From a bacterium (GTDB lineage: Bacteria; Bacillota_I; Bacilli_A; RF39; UBA660), in contig JAQXHT010000108.1 in the NCBI GenBank assembly GCA_029007415.1, positions 1-21,408 on the forward strand: a DNA stretch of 21,408 nt, in the 5' to 3' direction. Under the pieces are notes generated by a model. That model did no database searches and was not told where the DNA came from. It was given only the letters and a program-made list of their open reading frames with translations. The number at the start of each line of letters is the position of its first letter. Position 1 is the first letter of the stretch. This document shows positions 6,271 to 13,904 of this stretch, one piece after another. The position numbers were made by a program, and so were the translations under genes.

Positions 6271-6365
6271 AAATAAAAGAATAACTATATAGAAAATATG
6301 TTTGAATTTAATTAAATCTTATGGTATATTACTATGTAGAAAATTCTTTTCTTTTTTTAGAAAAG

Positions 6366-6374
6366 TGTTATACT
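6366..6374 (+). promoter_or_regulatory. Extended -10 promoter of the uvrA operon
   Basis: TGTTATACT (TG-n plus a five-of-six -10) lies 24 bases before the uvrA ATG. The -35 position is occupied by an inverted repeat CTTTTC (6346-6351) / GAAAAG (6360-6365). The -10 sits in a palindrome TGTTA-TAC-TAACA (6366-6378). I see no Bacillus-type LexA box. Confidence 0.6.
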
Positions 6375-6397
6375 AACAATCGAAATGGGGTGTTACT

Positions 6398-9205
6398 ATG
6401 GATAAAATAATAGTAAGAGGAGCAAGAGAAAATAACTTAAAAAATGTAAATATTGAACTACCAAAAAATAAATTAATTGTTATGACAGGACTTTCTGGAA
6501 GTGGAAAGAGTTCACTAGCCTTTGATACGATTTATGCTGAAGGCCAAAGAAGATATGTAGAAAGTTTATCTGCTTATGCTAGACAATTTTTAGGAGGTAG
6601 TGAAAAACCAGATGTAGATTCTATTGAAGGACTTTCTCCTGCTATTAGTATTGACCAAAAAACAACGAATAAAAATCCACGAAGTACAGTAGGAACTGTA
6701 ACTGAAATATATGATTATTTGAGACTTTTATTTGCAAGAGTAGGGGTACCTTATTGTCCAACACATAATATTCCAATTAAAAGTCAAAGTGTTGAAGAAA
6801 TAACAAACAAAATATTAGAATATGACGAAGGAACTAAAATAGTCCTATTAGCACCAGCTGTTTATGGTGAAAAAGGAACTCATAAAGAATTACTTTCAGA
6901 TTTAATGAGTGAGGGATATATTCGTGTGCGCATTAATGGTGAAATGTATGATTTATCAGATAAAATAGAACTAGATAAAAATAAAAAAGATAATATTGAA
7001 GTAGTAGTCGATAGATTAGTGCTTAAAGAAGGTATTAGAGGAAGACTTAGTGAAGGAATAGAAAATGCTTTAAAATTAGGACACGGAAAAGTAGTAGTAC
7101 AATTCAATCTATCTAAAGAATTAGTATTTTCCGAAGATTTTGCTTGTCCTTATTGTGATTTTTCACTACCAGAGCTGGAACCAAGAATCTTTAGTTTTAA
7201 TGCTCCATATGGTGCTTGTAAAGAATGTAAAGGTTTAGGAGTAAAATTACAAATGGACCCGGATTTAGTAATTCCTAATACAGATTTAAGTTTAGAACAA
7301 GGAGCAATAGTAACACTAGGTGACGATACTGATGGGATATACTATAAAAAATTAGAGTGTCTTTGTAAACATTATAAAATTAGTACTAAAAAACCATTTA
7401 AGAAATTAACTGATAGAGAAAAAGAGTTAATTCTTTATGGTAGTGATGAACAAATATTATTTGATTATAAATCTAAGAGTGGTAATCATTTTCATCAAGT
7501 CGATTATTATGAAGGAATAATCAATAACTTGGAAAGAAGATATATGGAGACAACCAGTACTTGGATTAGAGAATGGTTAGAGAAATTTATGATTGAACAT
7601 ACTTGTGAAGAATGTAAGGGTTCAAGACTTCAAGATAATGTTTTATCAGTTTTAGTTGGTGGAAAAAATATCTATGAATTAACTTGTATGAGCATAAAAG
7701 ATTTAATACCATTCTTTACAGAATTAAAATTAGGAGAAGAACAATTAAAAATAGCTGACTTATTATTAAAAGAAATTTTATCGCGATTAACTTTCTTGAA
7801 AAATGTTGGACTTGAGTATTTAACATTAGCGAGAAGTGCTGCTACTTTATCAGGCGGCGAAGCCCAAAGAATTAGACTTGCTACGCAAATAGGTTCAAGA
7901 TTAACAGGTGTATTGTATGTATTAGATGAACCTAGTATTGGACTTCATCAAAGAGATAATGATAGATTGATAAAATCTTTACTAGAAATGCGTGATTTAG
8001 GTAATACTTTAATAGTGGTAGAACATGATACTGATACAATGTTAGCAGCCGATTATTTAGTAGATGTTGGTCCTAAAGCAGGAGATGAAGGTGGTAGAAT
8101 AGTAGCTGCTGGAACGCCAGAAGAAGTTATGAAAAATGATAAGAGTATAACTGGCCGTTACTTAAGTGGCAAAGAGTGTATTGAAGTACCAAAAATAAGA
8201 AGAAAAGGTACTGGTAAATTCATCACGATTAAAGGAGCACAAGAAAATAATTTAAAAAATATAACTGCTAAAATACCACTTGGAACATTTACTTGTATAA
8301 CAGGAGTAAGTGGAAGTGGAAAGAGTACCTTAATAAACGAAATATTAGTTAAAAGTGCGATGAATTATGTTTATCACAGTAAATATAAACCTGGCAAATG
8401 CGATAAAGTTTTAGGACTTGAAAATATTGATAAAATAGTTGATATTTCTCAGAGTCCGATAGGTCGTACACCAAGAAGTAATCCTGCTACTTATACAGGA
8501 GTATTTGATGATATAAGAGAATTATTTACTACTACTAAAGAAGCTAAAATGTTAGGCTATGAAAAAAATAGATTTTCTTTTAATGTTAAAGGTGGAAGAT
8601 GTGAGGCTTGTCGTGGTGATGGTGTTAAAAAGATAGAAATGCATTTTTTACCAGATGTTTACGTTCCTTGTGAAGTTTGTCACGGAACTCGTTATAATCA
8701 AGAGACTTTAAAAATAAAATATAAAGAGAAGAATATTGCTGATGTTTTAGATATGCGTGTACATGAAGCTTTAAAATTCTTCGAAAATCATAGTAAAATA
8801 AAAAATAAATTACAAGTATTAGAAGATGTTGGGTTAGGTTATGTTAAACTTGGTCAAAGTGCTCCGACTTTATCAGGAGGAGAAGCAGAACGAGTAAAAC
8901 TTGCTAAAGAATTACAAAAGAAAGCCACAGGAAAAACTTTATTTGTATTAGATGAACCAACAACAGGTTTGCATACTGATGACATTAAGCGCTTGCTTGC
9001 AATTTTACAAAAAATAGTAGATAATAATGATACAGTAGTAGTCATTGAACACAATTTAGATGTAATAAAATGTGCTGATTATATAATTGATTTAGGACAA
9101 GAAGGTGGCGATTTAGGTGGAGAAATAATTGCTACTGGTACACCAGAAGATATTAGTAAAACTAAAGAATCTTATACAGGTGCTTTCCTAAAGAAGATTT
9201 TATAG
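6398..9205 (+). CDS. uvrA: UvrABC excision nuclease subunit A
   Basis: A 935-residue damage-recognition ATPase of nucleotide excision repair; as a dimer it finds lesions with UvrB and loads it on DNA. Two ABC ATPase halves are complete. The first Walker A is GLSGSGKSS (31-39), with ABC signature LSGGEAQRIRLATQIGS and Walker B VLDEPSIGLH. The second Walker A is GVSGSGKST (636-644), with LSGGEAERVKLAKEL and VLDEPTTGLH. Zinc modules show CPYC...CKEC in the first half and CEAC...CEVC in the second. Length is normal (about 940). The ribosome binding site is moderate (GGGGTG, 6387-6392). uvrB, adjacent in many Firmicutes, is not in the window. It heads an operon with five downstream genes; the next starts ten bases after its stop. 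Confidence 0.98.
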   Translation: MDKIIVRGARENNLKNVNIELPKNKLIVMTGLSGSGKSSLAFDTIYAEGQRRYVESLSAYARQFLGGSEKPDVDSIEGLSPAISIDQKTTNKNPRSTVGTVTEIYDYLRLLFARVGVPYCPTHNIPIKSQSVEEITNKILEYDEGTKIVLLAPAVYGEKGTHKELLSDLMSEGYIRVRINGEMYDLSDKIELDKNKKDNIEVVVDRLVLKEGIRGRLSEGIENALKLGHGKVVVQFNLSKELVFSEDFACPYCDFSLPELEPRIFSFNAPYGACKECKGLGVKLQMDPDLVIPNTDLSLEQGAIVTLGDDTDGIYYKKLECLCKHYKISTKKPFKKLTDREKELILYGSDEQILFDYKSKSGNHFHQVDYYEGIINNLERRYMETTSTWIREWLEKFMIEHTCEECKGSRLQDNVLSVLVGGKNIYELTCMSIKDLIPFFTELKLGEEQLKIADLLLKEILSRLTFLKNVGLEYLTLARSAATLSGGEAQRIRLATQIGSRLTGVLYVLDEPSIGLHQRDNDRLIKSLLEMRDLGNTLIVVEHDTDTMLAADYLVDVGPKAGDEGGRIVAAGTPEEVMKNDKSITGRYLSGKECIEVPKIRRKGTGKFITIKGAQENNLKNITAKIPLGTFTCITGVSGSGKSTLINEILVKSAMNYVYHSKYKPGKCDKVLGLENIDKIVDISQSPIGRTPRSNPATYTGVFDDIRELFTTTKEAKMLGYEKNRFSFNVKGGRCEACRGDGVKKIEMHFLPDVYVPCEVCHGTRYNQETLKIKYKEKNIADVLDMRVHEALKFFENHSKIKNKLQVLEDVGLGYVKLGQSAPTLSGGEAERVKLAKELQKKATGKTLFVLDEPTTGLHTDDIKRLLAILQKIVDNNDTVVVIEHNLDVIKCADYIIDLGQEGGDLGGEIIATGTPEDISKTKESYTGAFLKKIL

Positions 9206-9215
9206 GAGGAAAAAA

Positions 9216-9641
9216 ATGAAAATTGTTGTCTTAGCTAAAGGAAAAGAAAGATTAAATAGAGCGATAGAATGGTTATTATATTTTATCTCTTATCTATTTG
9301 TGTTCTTTCTAGTCAGTAAACTATTTAAGTCATTTTATATTGATAAAGTACATCCTTTGTTTTATAGCACCTTAGCAACTTTTATTTTATATGTACTTAA
9401 TAAAACAGTAAAACCAATATTGGTTAGTTTGACTATACCAATAACAGGTATTACTTTGGGTCTTTTTTACCCTTTTATTAACTTGTTTGTTTTAAAACTA
9501 ACGGATTGGATTTTAGGTAGTCATTTTGATTTGAATGACTTCTGGGTAGCACTTGTTATATCTATTCTTATATCTGTTATGAATTTTGTAATGGAAGATA
9601 TAATAATTGCTCCTTTGATTAGGAGATTTAAAAATGAATAG
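9216..9641 (+). CDS. YvlD-type small membrane protein (phage holin 4 superfamily)
   Basis: A 141-residue integral membrane protein with about four hydrophobic segments (roughly 15-38, 47-65, 70-95, 106-128). The central stretch NKTVKPILVSLTIPITGITLGLF followed by a second polar break and a final helix matches the PF04020 family (YvlD in Bacillus) as I know it. The molecular role is not established. The context supports the call: yvlD lies close to lgt in Bacillus. The ribosome binding site AGGAGG stands seven bases before the ATG. Its last eight bases overlap lgt, and it carries the lgt ribosome binding site. Confidence 0.8.
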   Translation: MKIVVLAKGKERLNRAIEWLLYFISYLFVFFLVSKLFKSFYIDKVHPLFYSTLATFILYVLNKTVKPILVSLTIPITGITLGLFYPFINLFVLKLTDWILGSHFDLNDFWVALVISILISVMNFVMEDIIIAPLIRRFKNE

Positions 9642-10434
9642 AGTTTTCTTAGACCTTGGATTTATTAAAATTTATTACTATACAATTTTCATTTTTTTTG
9701 CTATAATTTCTGCTTGTCTGCTTATATTTAAAGAAGCCAAAAAGCAGAATATAGATAAAGATTTTTTGATAAATACTATTTATTATGTAATAATATTAGG
9801 AATCATCGGAGCAAGAGCTTATTATGTATTATTTGAATGGTCTTATTATGTAAAAAATCCATTAGAGATATTTGCTGTTTGGAATGGTGGTCTTGCCATT
9901 CATGGTGGAATAATAGCTGGTTTATTGTTTGTAATATATTATTGTCGTAAGAATAAAATTTCTAGTTTGAAATTTTTAGACATAGTAGTAGTAGGACTTA
10001 TTTTAGCGCAAGCAATCGGAAGATGGGGCAACTTCTTTAATCAGGAAGCTTATGGAGCTCTTACTACTAAGCAAGAATTAATGAATCTTCGTATACCGAC
10101 ATTTATCATAAATGGAATGCATATAAATGGAAATTATTATCAACCAACATTTTTATATGAATCATTATTTGATTTCATAGGATTTTTAATGCTATTCTTT
10201 ATTAGATTTTATCCATATTTAAAAGTAGGATTTTTAACTGGTTTCTACTTGATTTGGTATGGTGCATCAAGATTTTTTGTTGAAGGAATGCGTACTGATA
10301 GTCTAATGTTTGGAAACTTTAAAATGGCGCAGATAGTATCAATAATAATGATAATTTGTGGTATCTATTTATGCTTTATAAAAAATATTAAAAAAAGAAA
10401 ACTAGAAAATCTATATCATAAGGAGGATTTTTGA
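9634..10434 (+). CDS. lgt: Prolipoprotein diacylglyceryl transferase
   Basis: A 266-residue polytopic membrane enzyme that moves diacylglycerol from phosphatidylglycerol to the lipobox cysteine of prolipoproteins, the first step of lipoprotein maturation. The family signature GRWGNFFNQEAYG begins at residue 129. Other family features are the GGLAIHGGIIAG segment in the first half and YGASRFFVEGMRTDSL near the end, with the conserved Arg and Glu. About seven membrane helices are visible. The start at 9634 has AGGAG nine bases upstream, and the gene overlaps the preceding gene by eight bases. It ends with TGA, evidence for the standard code, one base before trxB. Confidence 0.96.
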   Translation: MNRVFLDLGFIKIYYYTIFIFFAIISACLLIFKEAKKQNIDKDFLINTIYYVIILGIIGARAYYVLFEWSYYVKNPLEIFAVWNGGLAIHGGIIAGLLFVIYYCRKNKISSLKFLDIVVVGLILAQAIGRWGNFFNQEAYGALTTKQELMNLRIPTFIINGMHINGNYYQPTFLYESLFDFIGFLMLFFIRFYPYLKVGFLTGFYLIWYGASRFFVEGMRTDSLMFGNFKMAQIVSIIMIICGIYLCFIKNIKKRKLENLYHKEDF

Positions 10435-10435
10435 T

Positions 10436-11326
10436 ATGAAATATGATGTTTTAATAGCTGGCTGTGGAGTGGCTGGAATGACTGCTGCTATTTATTTAAA
10501 AAGAAGTGGTATTTCTTGTGCTATTTTTGAGTCATCTATGCCAGGAGGACAAATTGTATCGAATGATAAAATAGAAAATTATCCAGGATTTTCTTCAGTA
10601 TCAGGAAGTGATTTGGCTATTTCTATTCTAAATCAAGTTAAAGAACTAGAAATACCAGTTATTTTTGAGAAAGTTGAGAAAGTAATTGATAATCAAGAAA
10701 TAAAAGAAGTAGTTACAGATAAAAATACTTACACTAGTTCAAAAATAATTATTGCTACTGGAAGAAAATCAAAAAAATTAAATGTTTTGTTTGAAGATAA
10801 ATATTTTAATCACGGTTTAAGTTTTTGTGCTGTTTGTGATGGTAATCTATATAAAGATAAAGATGTAGTAGTAATTGGTGGTGGCGATAGTGCCTTTGAA
10901 TCTGCTAATTATTTAAGTCATCTTGCTAAAAGTGTCACAGTCTTACATAGAAGAGAAGAGTTTAGAGCTAAAGATAGTTTGGTAGATAAAGTTAAAAATT
11001 TAGATAATGTTTCTTTTGTTTTAGGAGAAGCAATATCTTTCTTAGGAGAAGATAATTTAACAGGAGTAAAACTAAAAGATGAAAGAGTTATTGATTGTGA
11101 TGCTGTGTTTGTTTGCATTGGTCAAATACCAAACACTGAATTTTTAAATGACTTAAATATATTATCAAAAGATGGTTATATTGAAGTAGATGATAATTTT
11201 GAAACAAAAATAAAAGGAATCTATGCGGTAGGTGATTGTGTATTTAAACCACACTATCAAATTGTTATTGCAATGAGCGAAGCAGCAAGATGTGCCTTGA
11301 ACGTAAGGAGTGAGCTAAGTGAATAA
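10436..11326 (+). CDS. trxB: Thioredoxin reductase (NAD(P)H-disulfide flavoenzyme)
   Basis: A 296-residue FAD enzyme that passes electrons from NADPH to thioredoxin. The FAD-binding GxGxxG appears as GCGVAG (9-14), the redox pair is CAVC (131-134), the second nucleotide-binding motif is GGGDSAFESANYL (148-160), and the C-terminal FAD motif is GIYAVGDC. It is a little shorter than the usual 305-320 and the C-terminal motif (HYQIVIAMSEA) is less canonical than the common RQ(I/V)VTAAG.GA, so a related ferredoxin/flavodoxin-type partner cannot be excluded. The ribosome binding site AAGGAGG lies in the end of lgt. It overlaps yvcK by eight bases. The trxB-yvcK-whiA order is as in Bacillus apart from missing genes. 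Confidence 0.92.
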   Translation: MKYDVLIAGCGVAGMTAAIYLKRSGISCAIFESSMPGGQIVSNDKIENYPGFSSVSGSDLAISILNQVKELEIPVIFEKVEKVIDNQEIKEVVTDKNTYTSSKIIIATGRKSKKLNVLFEDKYFNHGLSFCAVCDGNLYKDKDVVVIGGGDSAFESANYLSHLAKSVTVLHRREEFRAKDSLVDKVKNLDNVSFVLGEAISFLGEDNLTGVKLKDERVIDCDAVFVCIGQIPNTEFLNDLNILSKDGYIEVDDNFETKIKGIYAVGDCVFKPHYQIVIAMSEAARCALNVRSELSE

Positions 11327-12269
11327 AAAAGTAGTAGTCTTAGGAGGAGGAAAAGGAATATCTTATTTACTTGCAGGACTTAAAGATTTTCCTCTTGATA
11401 TTACAGCAGTTATTACTGTAGCAGATAATGGAAAAAGCACTGGTAAGTTAAGAGAAGAATTTCATATTCCTGCTGTAGGTGATGTTAGAAAAGTTATAAC
11501 TAGTATGTCAGGTAGTGATGAAGCTATCAAAAAAATGCTAGAATATCGTTTTCATACGACTAGTGATTTGGATGGGCATGCTTTAGGAAACTTAATTCTT
11601 ACTTCTCTATTAGATATAACTGGAAGTTTAAAGTCAGCTATTGAAGAGTTATCAATCTTACTAGATGTTAAAAGTAAAATTCTTCCTTTAACTGAAGATG
11701 AAAATATTACTTTGATGGGTGAAGCAACTGATGGCTCTATAATAGAAGGAGAAGAAATGATTACAAAATCTCCAAAGAAAATAAAGAGATTATTCTACAA
11801 AGAAGAACCAAATGTCTTAGAAGAGGTAATCGCTGCTATTAATGAGGCCGACCTAGTTTTACTAAGTATGGGAAGTTTATATACATCTATTTTTCCAAAC
11901 TTATTATCAAAAAAAGTTATAGCAGCTTTAGATAAAACAAAATCTCCTATTATGTATGTTTGTAATATAGTTACTCAACCAGGAGAAACAGATAATTTCA
12001 CAGTTAGTGACCATGTTAACTTGATAAATGAATACCTAGGTGAGCATAAATTAGATGCTGTTATTGCTTCTAATTCGCCAATTTCTAACGGAATGGCTGA
12101 AAAGTATGCTTGTGAGGAAAGAAAAGACCCTGTAAAGATAGATTATGCAGTATTAAAGTCATTGGATGTGGAATTTATCGAAGCAGATTTACTAACGATT
12201 GCAGATAATACTTTGAAACATCATAGTCAAAAACTTAGTTCATTGATATTCTCCTATTTAATGAGGTGA
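11319..12269 (+). CDS. yvcK: YvcK/GlmR-type gluconeogenesis factor (CofD-like fold)
   Basis: A 316-residue protein of the YvcK/GlmR family, which in Bacillus binds UDP-GlcNAc, supports glucosamine-6-phosphate synthesis, and is needed for growth on gluconeogenic substrates and for cell shape. The Rossmann-like start is VVVLGGGKGISYLLAGL, then ITAVITVADNGKSTGKLREE, IPAVGDVRKVI, and DGHALGNLILTSL. The usual family form of the second motif is ADDGGSSG; here it is ADNGKSTG, and GGGTG is GGGKG. The start is GTG at 11319 with AAGGAGTGAG (11304-11313) upstream, inside the end of trxB. Its stop TGA is part of the whiA ribosome binding site. rapZ, which normally precedes it, is absent. Confidence 0.93.
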   Translation: MNKKVVVLGGGKGISYLLAGLKDFPLDITAVITVADNGKSTGKLREEFHIPAVGDVRKVITSMSGSDEAIKKMLEYRFHTTSDLDGHALGNLILTSLLDITGSLKSAIEELSILLDVKSKILPLTEDENITLMGEATDGSIIEGEEMITKSPKKIKRLFYKEEPNVLEEVIAAINEADLVLLSMGSLYTSIFPNLLSKKVIAALDKTKSPIMYVCNIVTQPGETDNFTVSDHVNLINEYLGEHKLDAVIASNSPISNGMAEKYACEERKDPVKIDYAVLKSLDVEFIEADLLTIADNTLKHHSQKLSSLIFSYLMR

Positions 12270-12273
12270 TAAT

Positions 12274-13185
12274 ATGTCCTTTACAACTAAAGTTAAAGAA
12301 GAAATTGTAAGTAAAAAGTTATCAGAAACAGAGAATTATTCTATATTAGCTGGTTTTATTCGCAATAATGCAACTTGGAATGAAGATAAATTAGAACTAA
12401 TCAATGAAAATGAAAAGATAATAACTTATTTCAAAGATATTCTTGATATGTTTAAAGAAATAAAGTATACAGAATATACTAAAGATAGTAACAATTTTTC
12501 AAAAAATAATTTACATATTTTAGAAATTGTAGATGGAAGTTCTTTTCTTTTGGATTTAGTTGCATATAAAAAGGAAGTACCCCCTGATTATTTCTTTGAT
12601 GGAAAATTAGAAACAAAAGCCTATTTAAAGGGTGTGTTTTTAAATGGTGGAAGTGTAAATAATCCAAAGACTTCTAGGTATCATATGGAAATATTAATTG
12701 ATTATCCTGAAGAAGCAGTTTTTGTTCAGAAAATATTAAATTCTTATAATCTAAATATAAAAATGTTAAATAGGAATCGTAGTTATATGCTATATTTGAA
12801 AGAAGCCGAAAAAATAAGCGATTTTTTAAAAATAGTGGATGCTAATAATTCGGTATTATATTATGAAGATGTAAGAATTTATCGTGATAAAAAGAATCAA
12901 ACTAATAGACTGAATAATTGTGAACAAGCTAATACTGATAGAATTATTGCTAGTGCGTTAGAACAGCTTAATCAAATAGAAATATTAAAGAAAAACAATG
13001 CTATAGATTTACTTGATGACAAAACAAAAGAAGCTCTTTATTATCGTGAAAAATATAAAGAAGCTTCCTTAAAAGAGTTAAGTGATAAAATAGCTATCGA
13101 AACGGGAAGATTTATCTCCAAATCAGGTCTTAATCATCGTTTTCGAAAGATAAAAGAACTAGCATCAAAATTTATGACTGAGTAG
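12274..13185 (+). CDS. whiA: WhiA-type DNA-binding protein (LAGLIDADG-like plus helix-turn-helix)
   Basis: A 303-residue WhiA homolog. It starts with MSFTTKVKEEI, the family's usual opening; the middle (about 85-185) is the homing-endonuclease-like fold without nuclease function (AYLKGVFLNGGSVNNPK...). The C-terminal helix-turn-helix is SLKELSDKIAIETGRFISKSGLNHRFRKIKELA (about 267-299), matching the family's KISKSG.NHR. In Bacillus WhiA affects cell division and chromosome segregation; in Streptomyces it is a sporulation regulator. The ribosome binding site GAGGTGATA overlaps the yvcK stop. It is the last gene of the uvrA operon, and its 3' end overlaps clpP on the other strand by 14 bases with no terminator in between. 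Confidence 0.94.
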   Translation: MSFTTKVKEEIVSKKLSETENYSILAGFIRNNATWNEDKLELINENEKIITYFKDILDMFKEIKYTEYTKDSNNFSKNNLHILEIVDGSSFLLDLVAYKKEVPPDYFFDGKLETKAYLKGVFLNGGSVNNPKTSRYHMEILIDYPEEAVFVQKILNSYNLNIKMLNRNRSYMLYLKEAEKISDFLKIVDANNSVLYYEDVRIYRDKKNQTNRLNNCEQANTDRIIASALEQLNQIEILKKNNAIDLLDDKTKEALYYREKYKEASLKELSDKIAIETGRFISKSGLNHRFRKIKELASKFMTE

Positions 13186-13753
13186 TGAGAATTTTATCAA
13201 TTAATCCATAATCTTTAGCATTATCTGCACTTAAATAATTATCTCTATCGGTATCATTTTCAATTTGCTTAATAGATTTACCTGTATTTTTGGCAAGTAT
13301 ATCATTAAGCTTTTTCTTTGTATTTAAAATGTGTTCCGCTGCTATTTTTATTTCTGTTGCTTGTCCACTAGCTCCACCAAGTGGTTGATGAATCATAACT
13401 TCACTATTAGGAAGAGCGTAACGTTTACCTTTCTTACCACTTGATAGTAAAAAAGCAGCCATCGATGCAGCTATACCAAGACAAATGGTAGAAACATCAC
13501 TCTTTATGAAATTCATCGTATCGTAAATGGCAAAACCAGAAGTAACATTTCCACCAGGAGAATTAATGTAAATAGAAATATCATCATGACTTAATGAATC
13601 AAGATATAGTAATTCTGCTACTACAGTGTTAGCTAGGTTATCATCAATTTCTCCTGATAAAAGAATAATTCTATTTTTTAATAATCTAGAAAATATATCA
13701 TAACTTCTTTCGCCACCCACTTCTTTATCTACTATCATAGGAATTAAACTCAT
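13172..13753 (-). CDS. clpP: ATP-dependent Clp protease proteolytic subunit
   Basis: A 193-residue serine peptidase that forms the 14-subunit barrel working with ClpX/ClpC. The catalytic triad is Ser97 (GIAASMAA), His122 (MIHQP) and Asp171 (DRDNYLSA), at the same spacing as in characterised ClpPs. The oligomerisation region INSPGGNVTSGFAIYD is normal. The start is ATG at 13753, giving MSLIPMIVDKEVGGERSYDI, which matches the family N-terminus. The in-frame ATG at 13762 is only two bases from the AAAGG ribosome binding site and adds three residues. It is convergent with whiA (14-base overlap) and divergent from the kinase gene. No CtsR heptad repeats are visible upstream, and no clear -35/-10 pair. 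Confidence 0.97.
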   Translation of the reverse strand: MSLIPMIVDKEVGGERSYDIFSRLLKNRIILLSGEIDDNLANTVVAELLYLDSLSHDDISIYINSPGGNVTSGFAIYDTMNFIKSDVSTICLGIAASMAAFLLSSGKKGKRYALPNSEVMIHQPLGGASGQATEIKIAAEHILNTKKKLNDILAKNTGKSIKQIENDTDRDNYLSADNAKDYGLIDKILTTQS

Positions 13754-13764
13754 TATTATCATTT

Positions 13765-13770
13765 CCTTTC
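13765..13770 (-). promoter_or_regulatory. Ribosome binding site that decides the clpP start
   Basis: On the minus strand GAAAGG stands 11 bases before ATG 13753 (AAAGGA about nine) but two bases before ATG 13762. The spacing favours the downstream start. Confidence 0.65.
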
Positions 13771-13850
13771 AAATTATCGCTATCTAAAATTACTATATCC
13801 AGTTATAGAAATAAATATTCTCTAAATTAAACTTTATATTTTGCGAATAA

Positions 13851-13879
13851 TTTACATTATAAACTTAAAATGGTATAAT
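13851..13879 (+). promoter_or_regulatory. Strong promoter of the TGS-kinase gene
   Basis: TTTACA (13851-13856), 17 bases, TATAAT (13874-13879), with TGG just before the -10. It is the best consensus match in the window and lies 25 bases before the ATG. Confidence 0.8.
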
Positions 13880-13904
13880 GAATTAAGAATAAGAAGGTGG
13901 ATTA

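Noticed and set aside
10432..12269. Mycoplasma-type code with TGA as Trp
   Set aside because: TGA ends lgt and yvcK at places that match family lengths, and Trp codons are TGG.
13793..13808. Inverted repeat CTATA-TCCAGT-TATAG as a clpP operator
   Set aside because: Five-base AT-rich arms are expected by chance in this DNA and no other support is visible.
13763..13904. CtsR operator before clpP
   Set aside because: The direct heptad repeats of GGTCAAA type are not found on either strand.
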